Origin: Geoglobus sp.
Lineage (GTDB): Archaea; Halobacteriota; Archaeoglobi; Archaeoglobales; Archaeoglobaceae
Length of the DNA: 6,311 nucleotides
Assembly: GCA_027019885.1 (NCBI GenBank)
Contig: JALUWC010000513.1
Coordinates: 1-6,311, forward strand
Direction of reading: 5' to 3'
Under the pieces are notes generated by a model. The model was given only the letters and a program-made list of their open reading frames with translations, searched no databases and was not told the DNA's origin. The position numbers and the translations under genes are program-made. Positions 1 to 5,317 of the stretch are shown here, piece by piece (position 1 is the stretch's first letter; the number at the start of each line of letters is the position of its first letter).

Positions 1-644
1 AGAGATGGGTTGTTAAATCATCTCCTGGACCCCATGACAGGGATGCTGTGCCCCTGCTTGTAATAGTGAGAGATTTCCTTGATCTTGCAGACACTGCCAG
101 AGAGGCAAGGAAGGTGATTGGCAGAGGGGAAATCCATGTAGATAGCATTCCGAGAAAGAATTACAAGTTCCCTGTGGGGCTCTTTGATATAATTTCTGTT
201 CCAAAAATGGAGCTCAATTACCGGATAGTTTTTGATGAGAAGGGAAGATACGTTCCAATAGAGGTTGACGACTTTGACAAGAAACTTTACAGAATAAACA
301 ACAAGACAATTCTTAAAGGGGCAAAGGTTCAGCTGAATCTCTTTGACGGGACAAACATTCTCGGAACGAATGATTTCAAGACTAAGGATAGCATTCTACT
401 TAAAATACCTGAAAAGGAGATGATTCAACATCTCAAATTTGAAGAGGGCGCTCTTGTCATGGTTACAGGTGGGCAGCATGCTGGAGAGATCGGAAGAGTC
501 AAAACGTACAAGGTTGTGAGAGGGTCAGCTCCGAATCTTGTAACAATAGAGATCGGGGGAAGAGATTACACGACAATTGAGGATTATATCTTCGTTATAG
601 CCTCAAAGGATGATGAGAAGCCTGTGATTGACCTGGGGGTGTGA
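1..644 (+). CDS. rps4e: Ribosomal protein eS4 (S4e), 5'-truncated by window edge
   Basis: This is a component of the archaeal 30S subunit that binds 16S rRNA, from a family shared with eukaryotes and absent from bacteria. The frame is open from base 3, giving RWVVKSSPGPHDRDAVPLL before the first GTG at 48. The WVV-x-PGPH block is typical of the eS4 N-terminus, so the true start lies upstream and the GTG at 48 is only an internal Val codon. About 20-25 residues appear to be missing and 213 are present. An S4-type RNA-binding segment follows, with the conserved YKFPVGLFD stretch encoded near 161-187. A KOW-like segment (VTGGQHAGEIGRV) is encoded near 460-500. The TGA stop (642-644) directly follows the SD of uL5, three bases before its ATG. 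Lying just upstream of uL5 is the usual place for rps4e in archaeal operons. Identity is very secure. Confidence 0.96.
   Translation, partial: RWVVKSSPGPHDRDAVPLLVIVRDFLDLADTAREARKVIGRGEIHVDSIPRKNYKFPVGLFDIISVPKMELNYRIVFDEKGRYVPIEVDDFDKKLYRINNKTILKGAKVQLNLFDGTNILGTNDFKTKDSILLKIPEKEMIQHLKFEEGALVMVTGGQHAGEIGRVKTYKVVRGSAPNLVTIEIGGRDYTTIEDYIFVIASKDDEKPVIDLGV
635..641 (+). promoter_or_regulatory. Ribosome binding site of uL5
   Basis: GGGGGTG lies at the end of the eS4 coding sequence and directly precedes its TGA. Six bases separate it from ATG 648. It supports 648 over the second Met codon at 657. The match to the canonical GGAGGTG needs one G-U pair. Confidence 0.7.
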
Positions 645-647
645 TCA

Positions 648-1148
648 ATGAATGCAATGAGAGAAGTGCTCATCGACAAGGTGGTGATAAATATCGGCAT
701 AGGGGAGAGCGGAGAGAGGCAGAAAAAGGCCTTGAAGCTTCTTGAGGAGATAACAGGAAAAACCCCAACATCAACCTATGCCAAGAAGACAATAAGGAAC
801 TTTGGAATAAGAAAAGGTGAAGCCATCGGCGCGAAGGTGACACTAAGAGGGGAGGACGCCTTCGAATTTTTGAAAAAGGCTCTGACTGTAAATGAAAACA
901 AACTCAGTTTCAGGCAGATAGGTGATGGTTACTTCTCATTTGGCATTCACGAGCATATTGATCTGCCGGGAGTTGATTATGATCCCGATATGGGAATATT
1001 CGGCATGGATGTGAGTGTATCTCTAAAAAGAAGAGGATACAGAGTTGCGAGAAGGAAGATTGCCAAGAGCAAGATTGGCAGAAATCATCGTGTAACAAAG
1101 GAAGATACTGTTGAATTTCTGAAATCCCTTGGTGTGGAGGTTGAATGA
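648..1148 (+). CDS. rpl5: Ribosomal protein uL5 (L5)
   Basis: uL5 is a 50S protein that binds 5S rRNA together with uL18 and helps form the central protuberance, contacting the P-site tRNA region. The 166-residue product has the archaeal hallmarks: [13 protein letters not shown] (residues 12-24), [23 protein letters not shown] (46-68, split here by known conserved basic positions), the [13 protein letters not shown] block (96-108) and a basic [10 protein letters not shown] segment. Length is usual for archaeal L5, which lacks the longer bacterial arrangement. ATG 648 is chosen because GGGGGTG (635-641) ends six bases before it, the spacing seen at the other junctions. A second in-frame ATG at 657 (Met4) is possible but would sit 15 bases from that SD. 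The stop TGA (1146-1148) overlaps an upstream ATG (1145) in the uS14 frame. Very confident identity; start fairly sure. Confidence 0.97.
   Translation: MNAMREVLIDKVVINIGIGESGERQKKALKLLEEITGKTPTSTYAKKTIRNFGIRKGEAIGAKVTLRGEDAFEFLKKALTVNENKLSFRQIGDGYFSFGIHEHIDLPGVDYDPDMGIFGMDVSVSLKRRGYRVARRKIAKSKIGRNHRVTKEDTVEFLKSLGVEVE
1136..1141 (+). promoter_or_regulatory. Ribosome binding site of uS14
   Basis: GGAGGT lies in the last codons of uL5 (Val-Glu-Val-Glu). It is nine bases before ATG 1151 and only three before ATG 1145, which favours 1151. Confidence 0.7.
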
Positions 1149-1150
1149 TT

Positions 1151-1306
1151 ATGGCGAAGGAGAGAACAAAGAAGTTTGGTAGGAATGCCAATCCATGCAG
1201 GAGATGCGGAAGAAAGAGAGGAGTAGTGAGGAAATATGGGCTTTATCTATGCAGACAGTGCTTCAGAGAGGTTGCAAGAGAGCTTGGATTTAAGAAATAC
1301 TGGTGA
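1151..1306 (+). CDS. rps14: Ribosomal protein uS14, zinc-binding type (S14)
   Basis: This small gene encodes 51 residues, a 30S head protein needed for late assembly of the 3' domain of 16S rRNA. Four cysteines form a zinc ribbon: C16-x2-C19 and C34-x2-C37, within NPCRRCG and YLCRQCF. The [13 protein letters not shown] block and the GFKKYW C-terminus are diagnostic for the short archaeal/eukaryal form. Two in-frame ATGs exist. ATG 1151 gives [10 protein letters not shown], the usual family beginning, and lies nine bases after GGAGGT (1136-1141). ATG 1145 gives MIMAK, overlaps the uL5 stop as ATGA, and is only three bases from the SD, so 1151 is preferred. The gene falls between uL5 and uS8, its standard place. 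The stop TGA (1304-1306) supplies the first bases of the uS8 SD. The tight CxxC spacing argues that it is a functional zinc form. Confidence 0.96.
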   Translation: MAKERTKKFGRNANPCRRCGRKRGVVRKYGLYLCRQCFREVARELGFKKYW

Positions 1307-1312
1307 GGTGAT
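1305..1312 (+). promoter_or_regulatory. Ribosome binding site of uS8
   Basis: GAGGTGAT matches the complement of the conserved archaeal 16S 3' end (AUCACCUCC). Its first two bases are the last two of the uS14 TGA stop. ATG 1317 follows four bases later, which fixes the uS8 start against the longer open frame. Confidence 0.88.
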
Positions 1313-1316
1313 AGCA

Positions 1317-1706
1317 ATGCTGAGTGACACATTGGCAAATGCGATGATTGCGCTAAAAAATGCGGAGCTTGTTGGAAAGTCAAGGGTTGAGATAAGACCG
1401 GCATCAAAGCTTGTTGGAAAAGTGCTGAATGTGATGAAGGAATACGGTTATATAAAAGAATTTGAAGTGATGGACGATCACAAGGGAGGAGCAATCATTG
1501 TTGAGTTAAGCGGCAACATAAATGATTGCGGGGCAGTGAGACCGAGATTCTCTGTCAAGAGAACAGAGTATGAGATGTTTGAGAAAAGATACCTCCCAGC
1601 AAGAGACTTTGGAATACTCATAGTCTCAACCACACAGGGAGTGATGTCTCAGAGGGATGCAGTTGAGAGAGGATTGGGTGGAGTGTTGCTTGCATACGTT
1701 TACTGA
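1317..1706 (+). CDS. rps8: Ribosomal protein uS8 (S8)
   Basis: uS8 is a primary 16S rRNA-binding protein that organises the 30S central domain; in bacteria the homologue also represses its own operon. The product has 129 residues, about the normal archaeal length. It begins [17 protein letters not shown] and carries the C-terminal rRNA-binding block STTQGVMS (residues 104-111), followed by GLGG and the canonical AYVY end. The open frame extends upstream to 1236, but that would overlap nearly half of uS14. ATG 1317 is the true start because GAGGTGAT (1305-1312) precedes it with the standard spacing and the protein then begins as the family does. The stop TGA (1704-1706) is fused to the uL6 SD. 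Whether archaeal S8 regulates this operon as in E. coli cannot be told here; no S8-binding mimic was recognised by eye. Confidence 0.97.
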   Translation: MLSDTLANAMIALKNAELVGKSRVEIRPASKLVGKVLNVMKEYGYIKEFEVMDDHKGGAIIVELSGNINDCGAVRPRFSVKRTEYEMFEKRYLPARDFGILIVSTTQGVMSQRDAVERGLGGVLLAYVY

Positions 1707-1711
1707 GGTGA
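1705..1711 (+). promoter_or_regulatory. Ribosome binding site of uL6
   Basis: GAGGTGA begins inside the uS8 TGA stop. The ATG at 1712 directly abuts it, so the ATG at 1718 is the likelier start. Confidence 0.82.
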
Positions 1712-1717
1712 ATGGAG

Positions 1718-2254
1718 ATGGAAGAGAGGTTTGTTGACATTCCTGAGAATGTGAACCTTGAGATACAGGGAGACAGTGTTAATGGCTATACAATAAAGGT
1801 TTCCGGGCCAAAAGGTGAGAACGAAAGGTTTCTGAAGTTCATGGGGGTATGCATAGAAAAGGTCGATGGAAAGGTCAGAGTATACACAGAGGAGAAGAAG
1901 TCAAAAATAAGAGCTATGGTTGGAACATTTGCATCTCACATTAACAATCTCGTTAGGGGTGTCACTGAAGGATTTGAGTACAGGCTGAAGATCCTCTACT
2001 CACACTTTCCGATGAAGGTCAGGGTTGATGGAAGAGAGGTTGTGATTGAAAACTTCCTTGGAGAGAAGCATCCCCGGAGAGCGAGGATATTTGGAAGGGC
2101 CGAGGTTAAAATTTCAGGCAATGAGATTATTGTAACTGGAATAGATAAAGAGGAATGTGGACAGACTGCTGCAAATCTTGAACTTGCAACAAAGAAGAAG
2201 AATCTTGATGTGAGGGTGTTTCAGGATGGGATCTATATTGTTGAGAAGCCGTGA
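1718..2254 (+). CDS. rpl6: Ribosomal protein uL6 (L6)
   Basis: uL6 is a 50S protein near the factor-binding site, contacting 23S rRNA close to the sarcin-ricin loop. The product has 178 residues from ATG 1718. It has the two-repeat L6 fold: a first half with KVSGPKGE (residues 27-34) and a second half with the conserved [12 protein letters not shown] stretch (about 111-122), ending in a YIVEKP tail. An earlier in-frame ATG at 1712 would add two residues (MEMEER instead of MEER). That ATG is only one base beyond the GGTG of the SD (1705-1711), whereas 1718 leaves seven, like the neighbouring genes, so 1718 is preferred. The gene follows uS8, as in bacteria and archaea alike. The stop TGA (2252-2254) forms the beginning of the eL32 SD. 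Identity is very secure; the exact start is moderately secure. Confidence 0.96.
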   Translation: MEERFVDIPENVNLEIQGDSVNGYTIKVSGPKGENERFLKFMGVCIEKVDGKVRVYTEEKKSKIRAMVGTFASHINNLVRGVTEGFEYRLKILYSHFPMKVRVDGREVVIENFLGEKHPRRARIFGRAEVKISGNEIIVTGIDKEECGQTAANLELATKKKNLDVRVFQDGIYIVEKP

Positions 2255-2258
2255 GGTG
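2253..2258 (+). promoter_or_regulatory. Ribosome binding site of eL32
   Basis: GAGGTG begins inside the uL6 TGA stop and ends six bases before ATG 2265. Confidence 0.82.
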
Positions 2259-2264
2259 GTCTGA

Positions 2265-2681
2265 ATGAATCCAAATCTTTCAAAAGATAAAGTAAGGATG
2301 ATGAGGCTCAGAAGAAAGATAAAATCAAGGAAGCCTGAATTCAGGCACTTTGAAGCCCATAAAAAATTAAAGCTGAGAGATCTCGGATGGCGAAGACCGA
2401 GGGGAAGGCACAGCAAGTGGAGGGAGAGGTATGGTGGGAAGTGGAGCGGCAGGATTTTACCAAATCCAGGCTTCTCATCTCCAAAAGCTGTGAGGGGTTT
2501 GCATCCCTCAGGTTATGAGGAGGTTCTTGTTCACAATACAAAAGAGCTTGAGAACGTCAATCCTGAAACTCATGCAGTCAGAATAGCATCTGCTGTTGGT
2601 CTGAAGAAGAGGCTCGCAATTGAGGAAAAGGCAAAGGAACTTGGTGTTAGGGTGCTGAATCCATACAGTAAGGGTGATTGA
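2265..2681 (+). CDS. rpl32e: Ribosomal protein eL32 (L32e)
   Basis: eL32 is a 50S protein found in archaea and eukaryotes but not in bacteria, and it binds domain-II regions of 23S rRNA. The product has 138 residues. It opens with a strongly basic N-terminal arm (residues 7-40), then the family signature WRRPRGRHSK (42-51) and VRGLHPSG (76-83), then an alternating Ala/Lys helix and a VLNP end. ATG 2265 lies six bases after GAGGTG (2253-2258), the standard spacing. Internal Met codons at residues 12 and 13 lack a comparable SD. The archaeal-specific pair eL32-eL19 is inserted between uL6 and uL18, which are adjacent in bacteria. The SD of eL19 is embedded in the last coding codons (AAG GGT GAT TGA), so the final residues KGD are partly set by that signal. 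A 14-base palindrome lies within the gene at 2333-2346. Confidence 0.96.
   Translation: MNPNLSKDKVRMMRLRRKIKSRKPEFRHFEAHKKLKLRDLGWRRPRGRHSKWRERYGGKWSGRILPNPGFSSPKAVRGLHPSGYEEVLVHNTKELENVNPETHAVRIASAVGLKKRLAIEEKAKELGVRVLNPYSKGD
2672..2678 (+). promoter_or_regulatory. Ribosome binding site of eL19
   Basis: GGGTGAT sits in the last two sense codons of eL32. The spacing supports ATG 2683 and shows that the GTG at 2674 is part of the SD, not a start. Confidence 0.82.
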
Positions 2682-2682
2682 A

Positions 2683-3129
2683 ATGAATTTGAGATTTCAG
2701 AGAGAGATGGCAGCAAAAATACTGAAGTGCGGAAAGCATAGAATATGGATAGATCCAAATGCCCTTGATGAGGTTGCTGGAGCTGCCACAAAGGATGATG
2801 TGAGGGAGTTGATTGAGACGGGAGTGATAAAGAGAAAGCCTGTCAGAGGAATAAGCAGAGCGAGAATAAACAAGAGGAAAGCCCAGAGAAGAAAAGGTAG
2901 AAGGAGAGGACATGGAAGAAGGAAGGGTAGGGCTACTGCAAGAATGCCAAGGAAAAGAGCATGGATCATGAGGATAAGGGCACTGAGAAAGAGATTAAGG
3001 GAATTGAAAAGTGAGGGGAAAATTGATACAAGAACCTACAGACTGCTCTACAGAAAGGCGAAGGGTGGAGAGTTCAGAAGTGTTTCCCATCTCAACCAGT
3101 ATCTTGAGGTTCATGGTATGCTGAGGTGA
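2683..3129 (+). CDS. rpl19e: Ribosomal protein eL19 (L19e)
   Basis: eL19 is an archaeal/eukaryotic 50S protein that reaches across 23S rRNA domains and, in eukaryotes, makes an intersubunit bridge. The product has 148 residues from ATG 2683. It opens with [17 protein letters not shown] and IWIDP (residues 21-25), the compact N-terminal domain. A very basic linker follows (about 50-93, with [19 protein letters not shown]), then a long C-terminal helix with [11 protein letters not shown]. The frame is open from GTG 2674, but that GTG is part of the SD itself (GGGTGAT, 2672-2678) and would overlap the eL32 C-terminus. ATG 2683 has the right spacing and gives the normal family N-terminus. The gap to eL32 is one base. 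The last codons AGG TGA lie inside the uL18 SD. Confidence 0.96.
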   Translation: MNLRFQREMAAKILKCGKHRIWIDPNALDEVAGAATKDDVRELIETGVIKRKPVRGISRARINKRKAQRRKGRRRGHGRRKGRATARMPRKRAWIMRIRALRKRLRELKSEGKIDTRTYRLLYRKAKGGEFRSVSHLNQYLEVHGMLR

Positions 3130-3130
3130 T
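3123..3130 (+). promoter_or_regulatory. Ribosome binding site of uL18
   Basis: GAGGTGAT contains the eL19 stop codon TGA in full (3127-3129). ATG 3134 follows three bases later. Confidence 0.88.
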
Positions 3131-3133
3131 AAA

Positions 3134-3691
3134 ATGGCGAGAGGTCCGAGATACAGAGTTCCATACAGGAGAAGGAGGGAAGGAAAAACCAATTACTGGA
3201 AAAGATTAAAGCTTCTCCTTTCAAGAAAGCCAAGACTTGTTGTAAGGATAACGAATAAGAGGGTTATAGCCCAGATAATTGAATACAGCCCTGAAGGTGA
3301 CAGGGTACTTGTTTCAGCCGACTCAAATGAACTCGAGAACTTTGGCTGGAAGGGAGATCTGAACAACACTCCTGCATGCTATCTGACAGGGTTGCTCATA
3401 GGAAAGAAAGCTCTTGAAGCTGGAATTGAGTATGCGATCCTTGATATTGGCCTGAAAACACCATCGAAAGGGTCAAGGGTTTTTGCAGTGCTCAAGGGAG
3501 CTGTTGATTCAGGGCTTAATGTCCCTCACAGCAATGAAATTCTGCCTGATGAGTCCAGAATAAGGGGAGAGCACGTAGCAGAGTATTACAAGGCAAATCC
3601 TGAGATGTTTTCTGAGTATGAGAAGAGGGGATTGAAGCCTTCTGAATTGCCTGATCATGTTGACGAGATTAAATCCAAAATATTGGGGTGA
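3134..3691 (+). CDS. rpl18: Ribosomal protein uL18 (L18)
   Basis: uL18 is a 5S rRNA-binding protein of the central protuberance and works with uL5 encoded upstream. The product is 185 residues, the long archaeal form, compared with roughly 115-120 in bacteria. It has a basic arm ([21 protein letters not shown]), the core RNA-binding stretch [16 protein letters not shown], the [22 protein letters not shown] block, and the archaeal C-terminal extension with [23 protein letters not shown] (3123-3130) ends three bases before ATG 3134; measured from GGTG the gap is five bases, fitting the neighbours. The eL19 stop TGA (3127-3129) lies wholly within this SD. The gene itself ends TTG GGG TGA, and its last Gly codon and stop form the SD of uS5. 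Confidence 0.97.
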   Translation: MARGPRYRVPYRRRREGKTNYWKRLKLLLSRKPRLVVRITNKRVIAQIIEYSPEGDRVLVSADSNELENFGWKGDLNNTPACYLTGLLIGKKALEAGIEYAILDIGLKTPSKGSRVFAVLKGAVDSGLNVPHSNEILPDESRIRGEHVAEYYKANPEMFSEYEKRGLKPSELPDHVDEIKSKILG

Positions 3692-3692
3692 T
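3685..3692 (+). promoter_or_regulatory. Ribosome binding site of uS5
   Basis: GGGGTGAT contains the uL18 TGA stop (3689-3691). ATG 3696 follows three bases later. Confidence 0.85.
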
Positions 3693-3695
3693 TGA

Positions 3696-4286
3696 ATGGA
3701 ATGGACACCGAGAACAAGGCTCGGTAAGCTTGTGGCTGAGGGAAAGGTCAGGACAATAGATGAGGCAATAGCAAGCGGACTGCCAGTCAAGGAGGCAGAG
3801 GTAATAGATGTGCTTCTGCCAGATCTCGAGGACGAGGTTCTTGAGATAAATCTTGTGCAAAGAATGACAGACAGCGGGAGAAGGCTGAAATTCAGGGTCA
3901 CTGCTGTTGTTGGAAACAAAAATGGCTATGTGGGCATTGGTGTTGGAAAGGCAAGTCAGGTCGCTCCTGCAATTCAGAAGGCAATAAGAAACGCCAAGAT
4001 AAACATATTCAGGGTAAACATGGGATGCGGCTCATGGGAATGTGGGTGTGGTGGAAATCACAGCATTCCTGCAAAGGTTTCAGGTTCTGCTGGAAGTGTA
4101 AGAGTTACGCTCATTCCCGGGCCAAAGGGACTTGGACTTGTGGCTGGAGATGTGGCGAAGAAGGTTCTTGAGCTTGCAGGAGTGAAGGATGTGTGGACAT
4201 TTACGAGAGGTCAGACAAAAACTACAATAAACTTTGCAAAGGCAACATTTGAGGAGTTAAAGCAGACAGTATACCTCAAGAGGTGA
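3696..4286 (+). CDS. rps5: Ribosomal protein uS5 (S5)
   Basis: uS5 is a 30S protein at the mRNA entry channel, involved in decoding accuracy and mRNA unwinding. The product has 196 residues with the archaeal N-terminal [16 protein letters not shown]. An S5 N-terminal double-stranded-RNA-binding-like domain spans about residues 64-125, with [16 protein letters not shown] at 71-86. The C-terminal domain contains [17 protein letters not shown] and [13 protein letters not shown]. Residues C111, C116, C118 and H122 form a dense cluster in [14 protein letters not shown], which is characteristic of archaeal S5 as I recall the family. GGGGTGAT (3685-3692) precedes ATG 3696 with five bases after GGTG. 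A TGA in the same frame at 3693-3695 blocks any upstream extension, so the start is well fixed. The final codons AGG TGA are part of the uL30 SD. Confidence 0.97.
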   Translation: MEWTPRTRLGKLVAEGKVRTIDEAIASGLPVKEAEVIDVLLPDLEDEVLEINLVQRMTDSGRRLKFRVTAVVGNKNGYVGIGVGKASQVAPAIQKAIRNAKINIFRVNMGCGSWECGCGGNHSIPAKVSGSAGSVRVTLIPGPKGLGLVAGDVAKKVLELAGVKDVWTFTRGQTKTTINFAKATFEELKQTVYLKR

Positions 4287-4287
4287 T
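4280..4287 (+). promoter_or_regulatory. Ribosome binding site of uL30
   Basis: GAGGTGAT contains the uS5 TGA stop (4284-4286). It decides for GTG 4292, four bases downstream, over the GTG at 4283 that is part of this element. Confidence 0.86.
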
Positions 4288-4291
4288 TGAA

Positions 4292-4753
4292 GTGTTAGCT
4301 GTAATAAGACTGAGAGGAGAAATTGACGTTCACAGGAAAATAAAGGAAACGCTCAGGCTTTTGAGATTGCATAAAAGGTATCACTGTGTTGTTGTTCCTG
4401 ACACTCCCTCCTACAGGGGGATGCTTCAGATTGTGAAGGACTATGTAGCCTATGGTGAGATGGATGCCGAAACTCTCGCCCTGCTACTTAGGAAAAGAGG
4501 AAGGCTTACAGGGGACAGAAGGCTTACAGATGAGTATGTGAAAGAAAAGACGGGGTATGAAAGCATTGAAGAATTTGCAAAAGCTGTTGTTGATGGTAAG
4601 GCAAGTCTGAAGGACATTTCTGAGCTTAAACCAGTCTTCAGACTCCATCCTCCGAGAGGAGGTTTGAAGAGCATAAAGTGGCACTACGGGCATGGAGGGG
4701 ATCTTGGCTATCATGGAAAGGATATTTCAAAGCTGATTTACAGGATGAGGTGA
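4292..4753 (+). CDS. rpl30: Ribosomal protein uL30 (L30, long archaeal form), GTG start
   Basis: uL30 is a 50S protein. This is the long archaeal/eukaryotic (L7-like) form of 153 residues, compared with about 60 in bacteria. It starts [28 protein letters not shown], followed by HCVVVPD (residues 31-37), and ends in the archaeal block FRLHPPRGG, a His/Gly-rich [15 protein letters not shown] segment and IYRMR. The GTG at 4292 is chosen because it follows GAGGTGAT (4280-4287) with the standard spacing and the family N-terminus begins essentially at LAVIRLRG. An earlier in-frame GTG at 4283 would add three residues, but it lies within the SD and overlaps the uS5 stop, making it improbable. It is the only gene here with a visible start for which a non-ATG codon is preferred. 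The last AGG TGA lies in the uL15 SD. Confidence 0.95.
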   Translation: MLAVIRLRGEIDVHRKIKETLRLLRLHKRYHCVVVPDTPSYRGMLQIVKDYVAYGEMDAETLALLLRKRGRLTGDRRLTDEYVKEKTGYESIEEFAKAVVDGKASLKDISELKPVFRLHPPRGGLKSIKWHYGHGGDLGYHGKDISKLIYRMR

Positions 4754-4754
4754 T
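4747..4754 (+). promoter_or_regulatory. Ribosome binding site of uL15
   Basis: GAGGTGAT contains the uL30 TGA stop (4751-4753). ATG 4759 follows four bases later and is chosen over the longer upstream frame. Confidence 0.88.
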
Positions 4755-4758
4755 TTCA

Positions 4759-5292
4759 ATGGCAAAAAAGAAGGTCAAGAAGTTTAGAGGATCGAGAACA
4801 TGCGGTAAAGGTAGAGAGAACAGGCACAGAGGAGGAGGCAACAGAGGTGGAAGGGGAAATGCCGGAATGCTGAAGCACAAGTATATAAAGACGGTCAAAC
4901 TTGCCAAAAAGGGACTTTACGAGATTGGAAAGAGTGGATTCACAAGACCTAAAAAGCTCACAGTTTATTATCTGATGGAAAAGGATCTGAAAGAGAGATT
5001 GTTTGAGCTCAAAGCTGTTGGTGCAATAGACGATTACCTTTACAACTATCTGAAATCAAGACCCGAGCTCAATGTTGGAGATCTGGATGCGATAGCTGAG
5101 AGACTTGTTGAGAATGGACTGGCGGAGAAAGAAGGTGATGGATACAGAATAAATCTCTCGGACATCGGTTATTACAAGCTTCTCGGTTCTGGAAATGTCA
5201 GGAAGAGATTATTTGTGAGTGTTGGGTACGCCACATCAAAAGCAATTGAGAAAATTGAGAGTGCAGGAGGTAAGGTTGAAGTTGAGGAGTAA
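4759..5292 (+). CDS. rpl15: Ribosomal protein uL15 (L15) with an apparent internal insertion
   Basis: uL15 is an early-assembly 50S protein whose glycine- and arginine-rich N-terminal arm threads into 23S rRNA. The 177-residue product has the conserved arm FRGSRTCGKG (residues 9-18), HRGGGNRGGRGNAGMLKHK (23-41), SGFTRP (59-64), a core resuming at ELNVGDLD (103-110), LSDIGYYKLLG, and the C-terminal IEKIESAGGKVEV end. From memory, archaeal L15 proteins are nearer 143-165 residues. The extra material seems to be about 30 residues at 66-102, rich in Leu, Tyr, Lys and Glu and probably helical. The frame is open upstream to 4678, but that would overlap uL30. ATG 4759 has GAGGTGAT (4747-4754) at standard spacing and gives the family start MAKKK. 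Among the complete ribosomal genes it alone stops with TAA, and a 25-base gap follows. Confidence 0.95.
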   Translation: MAKKKVKKFRGSRTCGKGRENRHRGGGNRGGRGNAGMLKHKYIKTVKLAKKGLYEIGKSGFTRPKKLTVYYLMEKDLKERLFELKAVGAIDDYLYNYLKSRPELNVGDLDAIAERLVENGLAEKEGDGYRINLSDIGYYKLLGSGNVRKRLFVSVGYATSKAIEKIESAGGKVEVEE

Positions 5293-5317
5293 TCCTTAAT
5301 TCCTTCGGGGGGTAGAG
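5293..5317 (+). promoter_or_regulatory. secY leader with G-run ribosome binding site
   Basis: This 25-base spacer is the longest non-coding stretch in the window. A run of six G followed by T (5307-5313) precedes ATG 5318 by four bases and is the likely SD, though it needs G-U pairing with the 16S tail and lacks the TGAT part seen elsewhere. CC-TTCG-GG at 5302-5309, extendable by two G-U pairs to 5300-5311, could form a small tetraloop hairpin that covers the SD. No TATA-like box or U-run terminator is visible. Confidence 0.6.

Noticed and set aside
1236..1316. N-terminal extension of uS8 upstream of ATG 1317
   Set aside because: It reads through the uS14 gene in another frame and does not resemble any S8 N-terminus; the strong SD at 1305-1312 points to 1317.
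1366..1420. 13-base direct repeat AGCTTGTTGGAAA, copies 42 bases apart in uS8
   Set aside because: It encodes two in-frame LVGK segments that belong to the normal S8 sequence; chance and codon preference suffice.
1448..1458. TTATATAAAAG, an archaeal TATA-box look-alike inside uS8
   Set aside because: It encodes the conserved Tyr-Ile-Lys-Glu region of S8, and no nearby downstream gene would benefit that is not already in the operon.
1717..2041. Exact 15-base direct repeat GATGGAAGAGAGGTT at 1717-1731 and 2027-2041
   Set aside because: The two copies are read in different frames of uL6, and in such purine-rich DNA one chance repeat of this length is not remarkable.
3509..3919. Antisense open frame of 136 residues, and other minus-strand frames elsewhere
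   Set aside because: They lie opposite conserved ribosomal protein genes, lack SD sequences that I could see, and have low-complexity Ser/Leu/Phe compositions expected from the complement of purine-rich coding DNA.
4678..4758. N-terminal extension of uL15 upstream of ATG 4759
   Set aside because: It overlaps the conserved C-terminus of uL30 and bears no L15 similarity; the SD at 4747-4754 marks the real start.
1..5292. Strong purine excess on the coding strand
   Set aside because: Expected from Lys/Arg/Glu/Gly-rich ribosomal proteins using AGA/AGG and AAG codons; it fades in secY because hydrophobic codons are T-rich.
5293..5317. Transcription terminator between uL15 and secY
   Set aside because: There is no U-run and the only possible hairpin is very short, and secY is normally co-transcribed with this operon.
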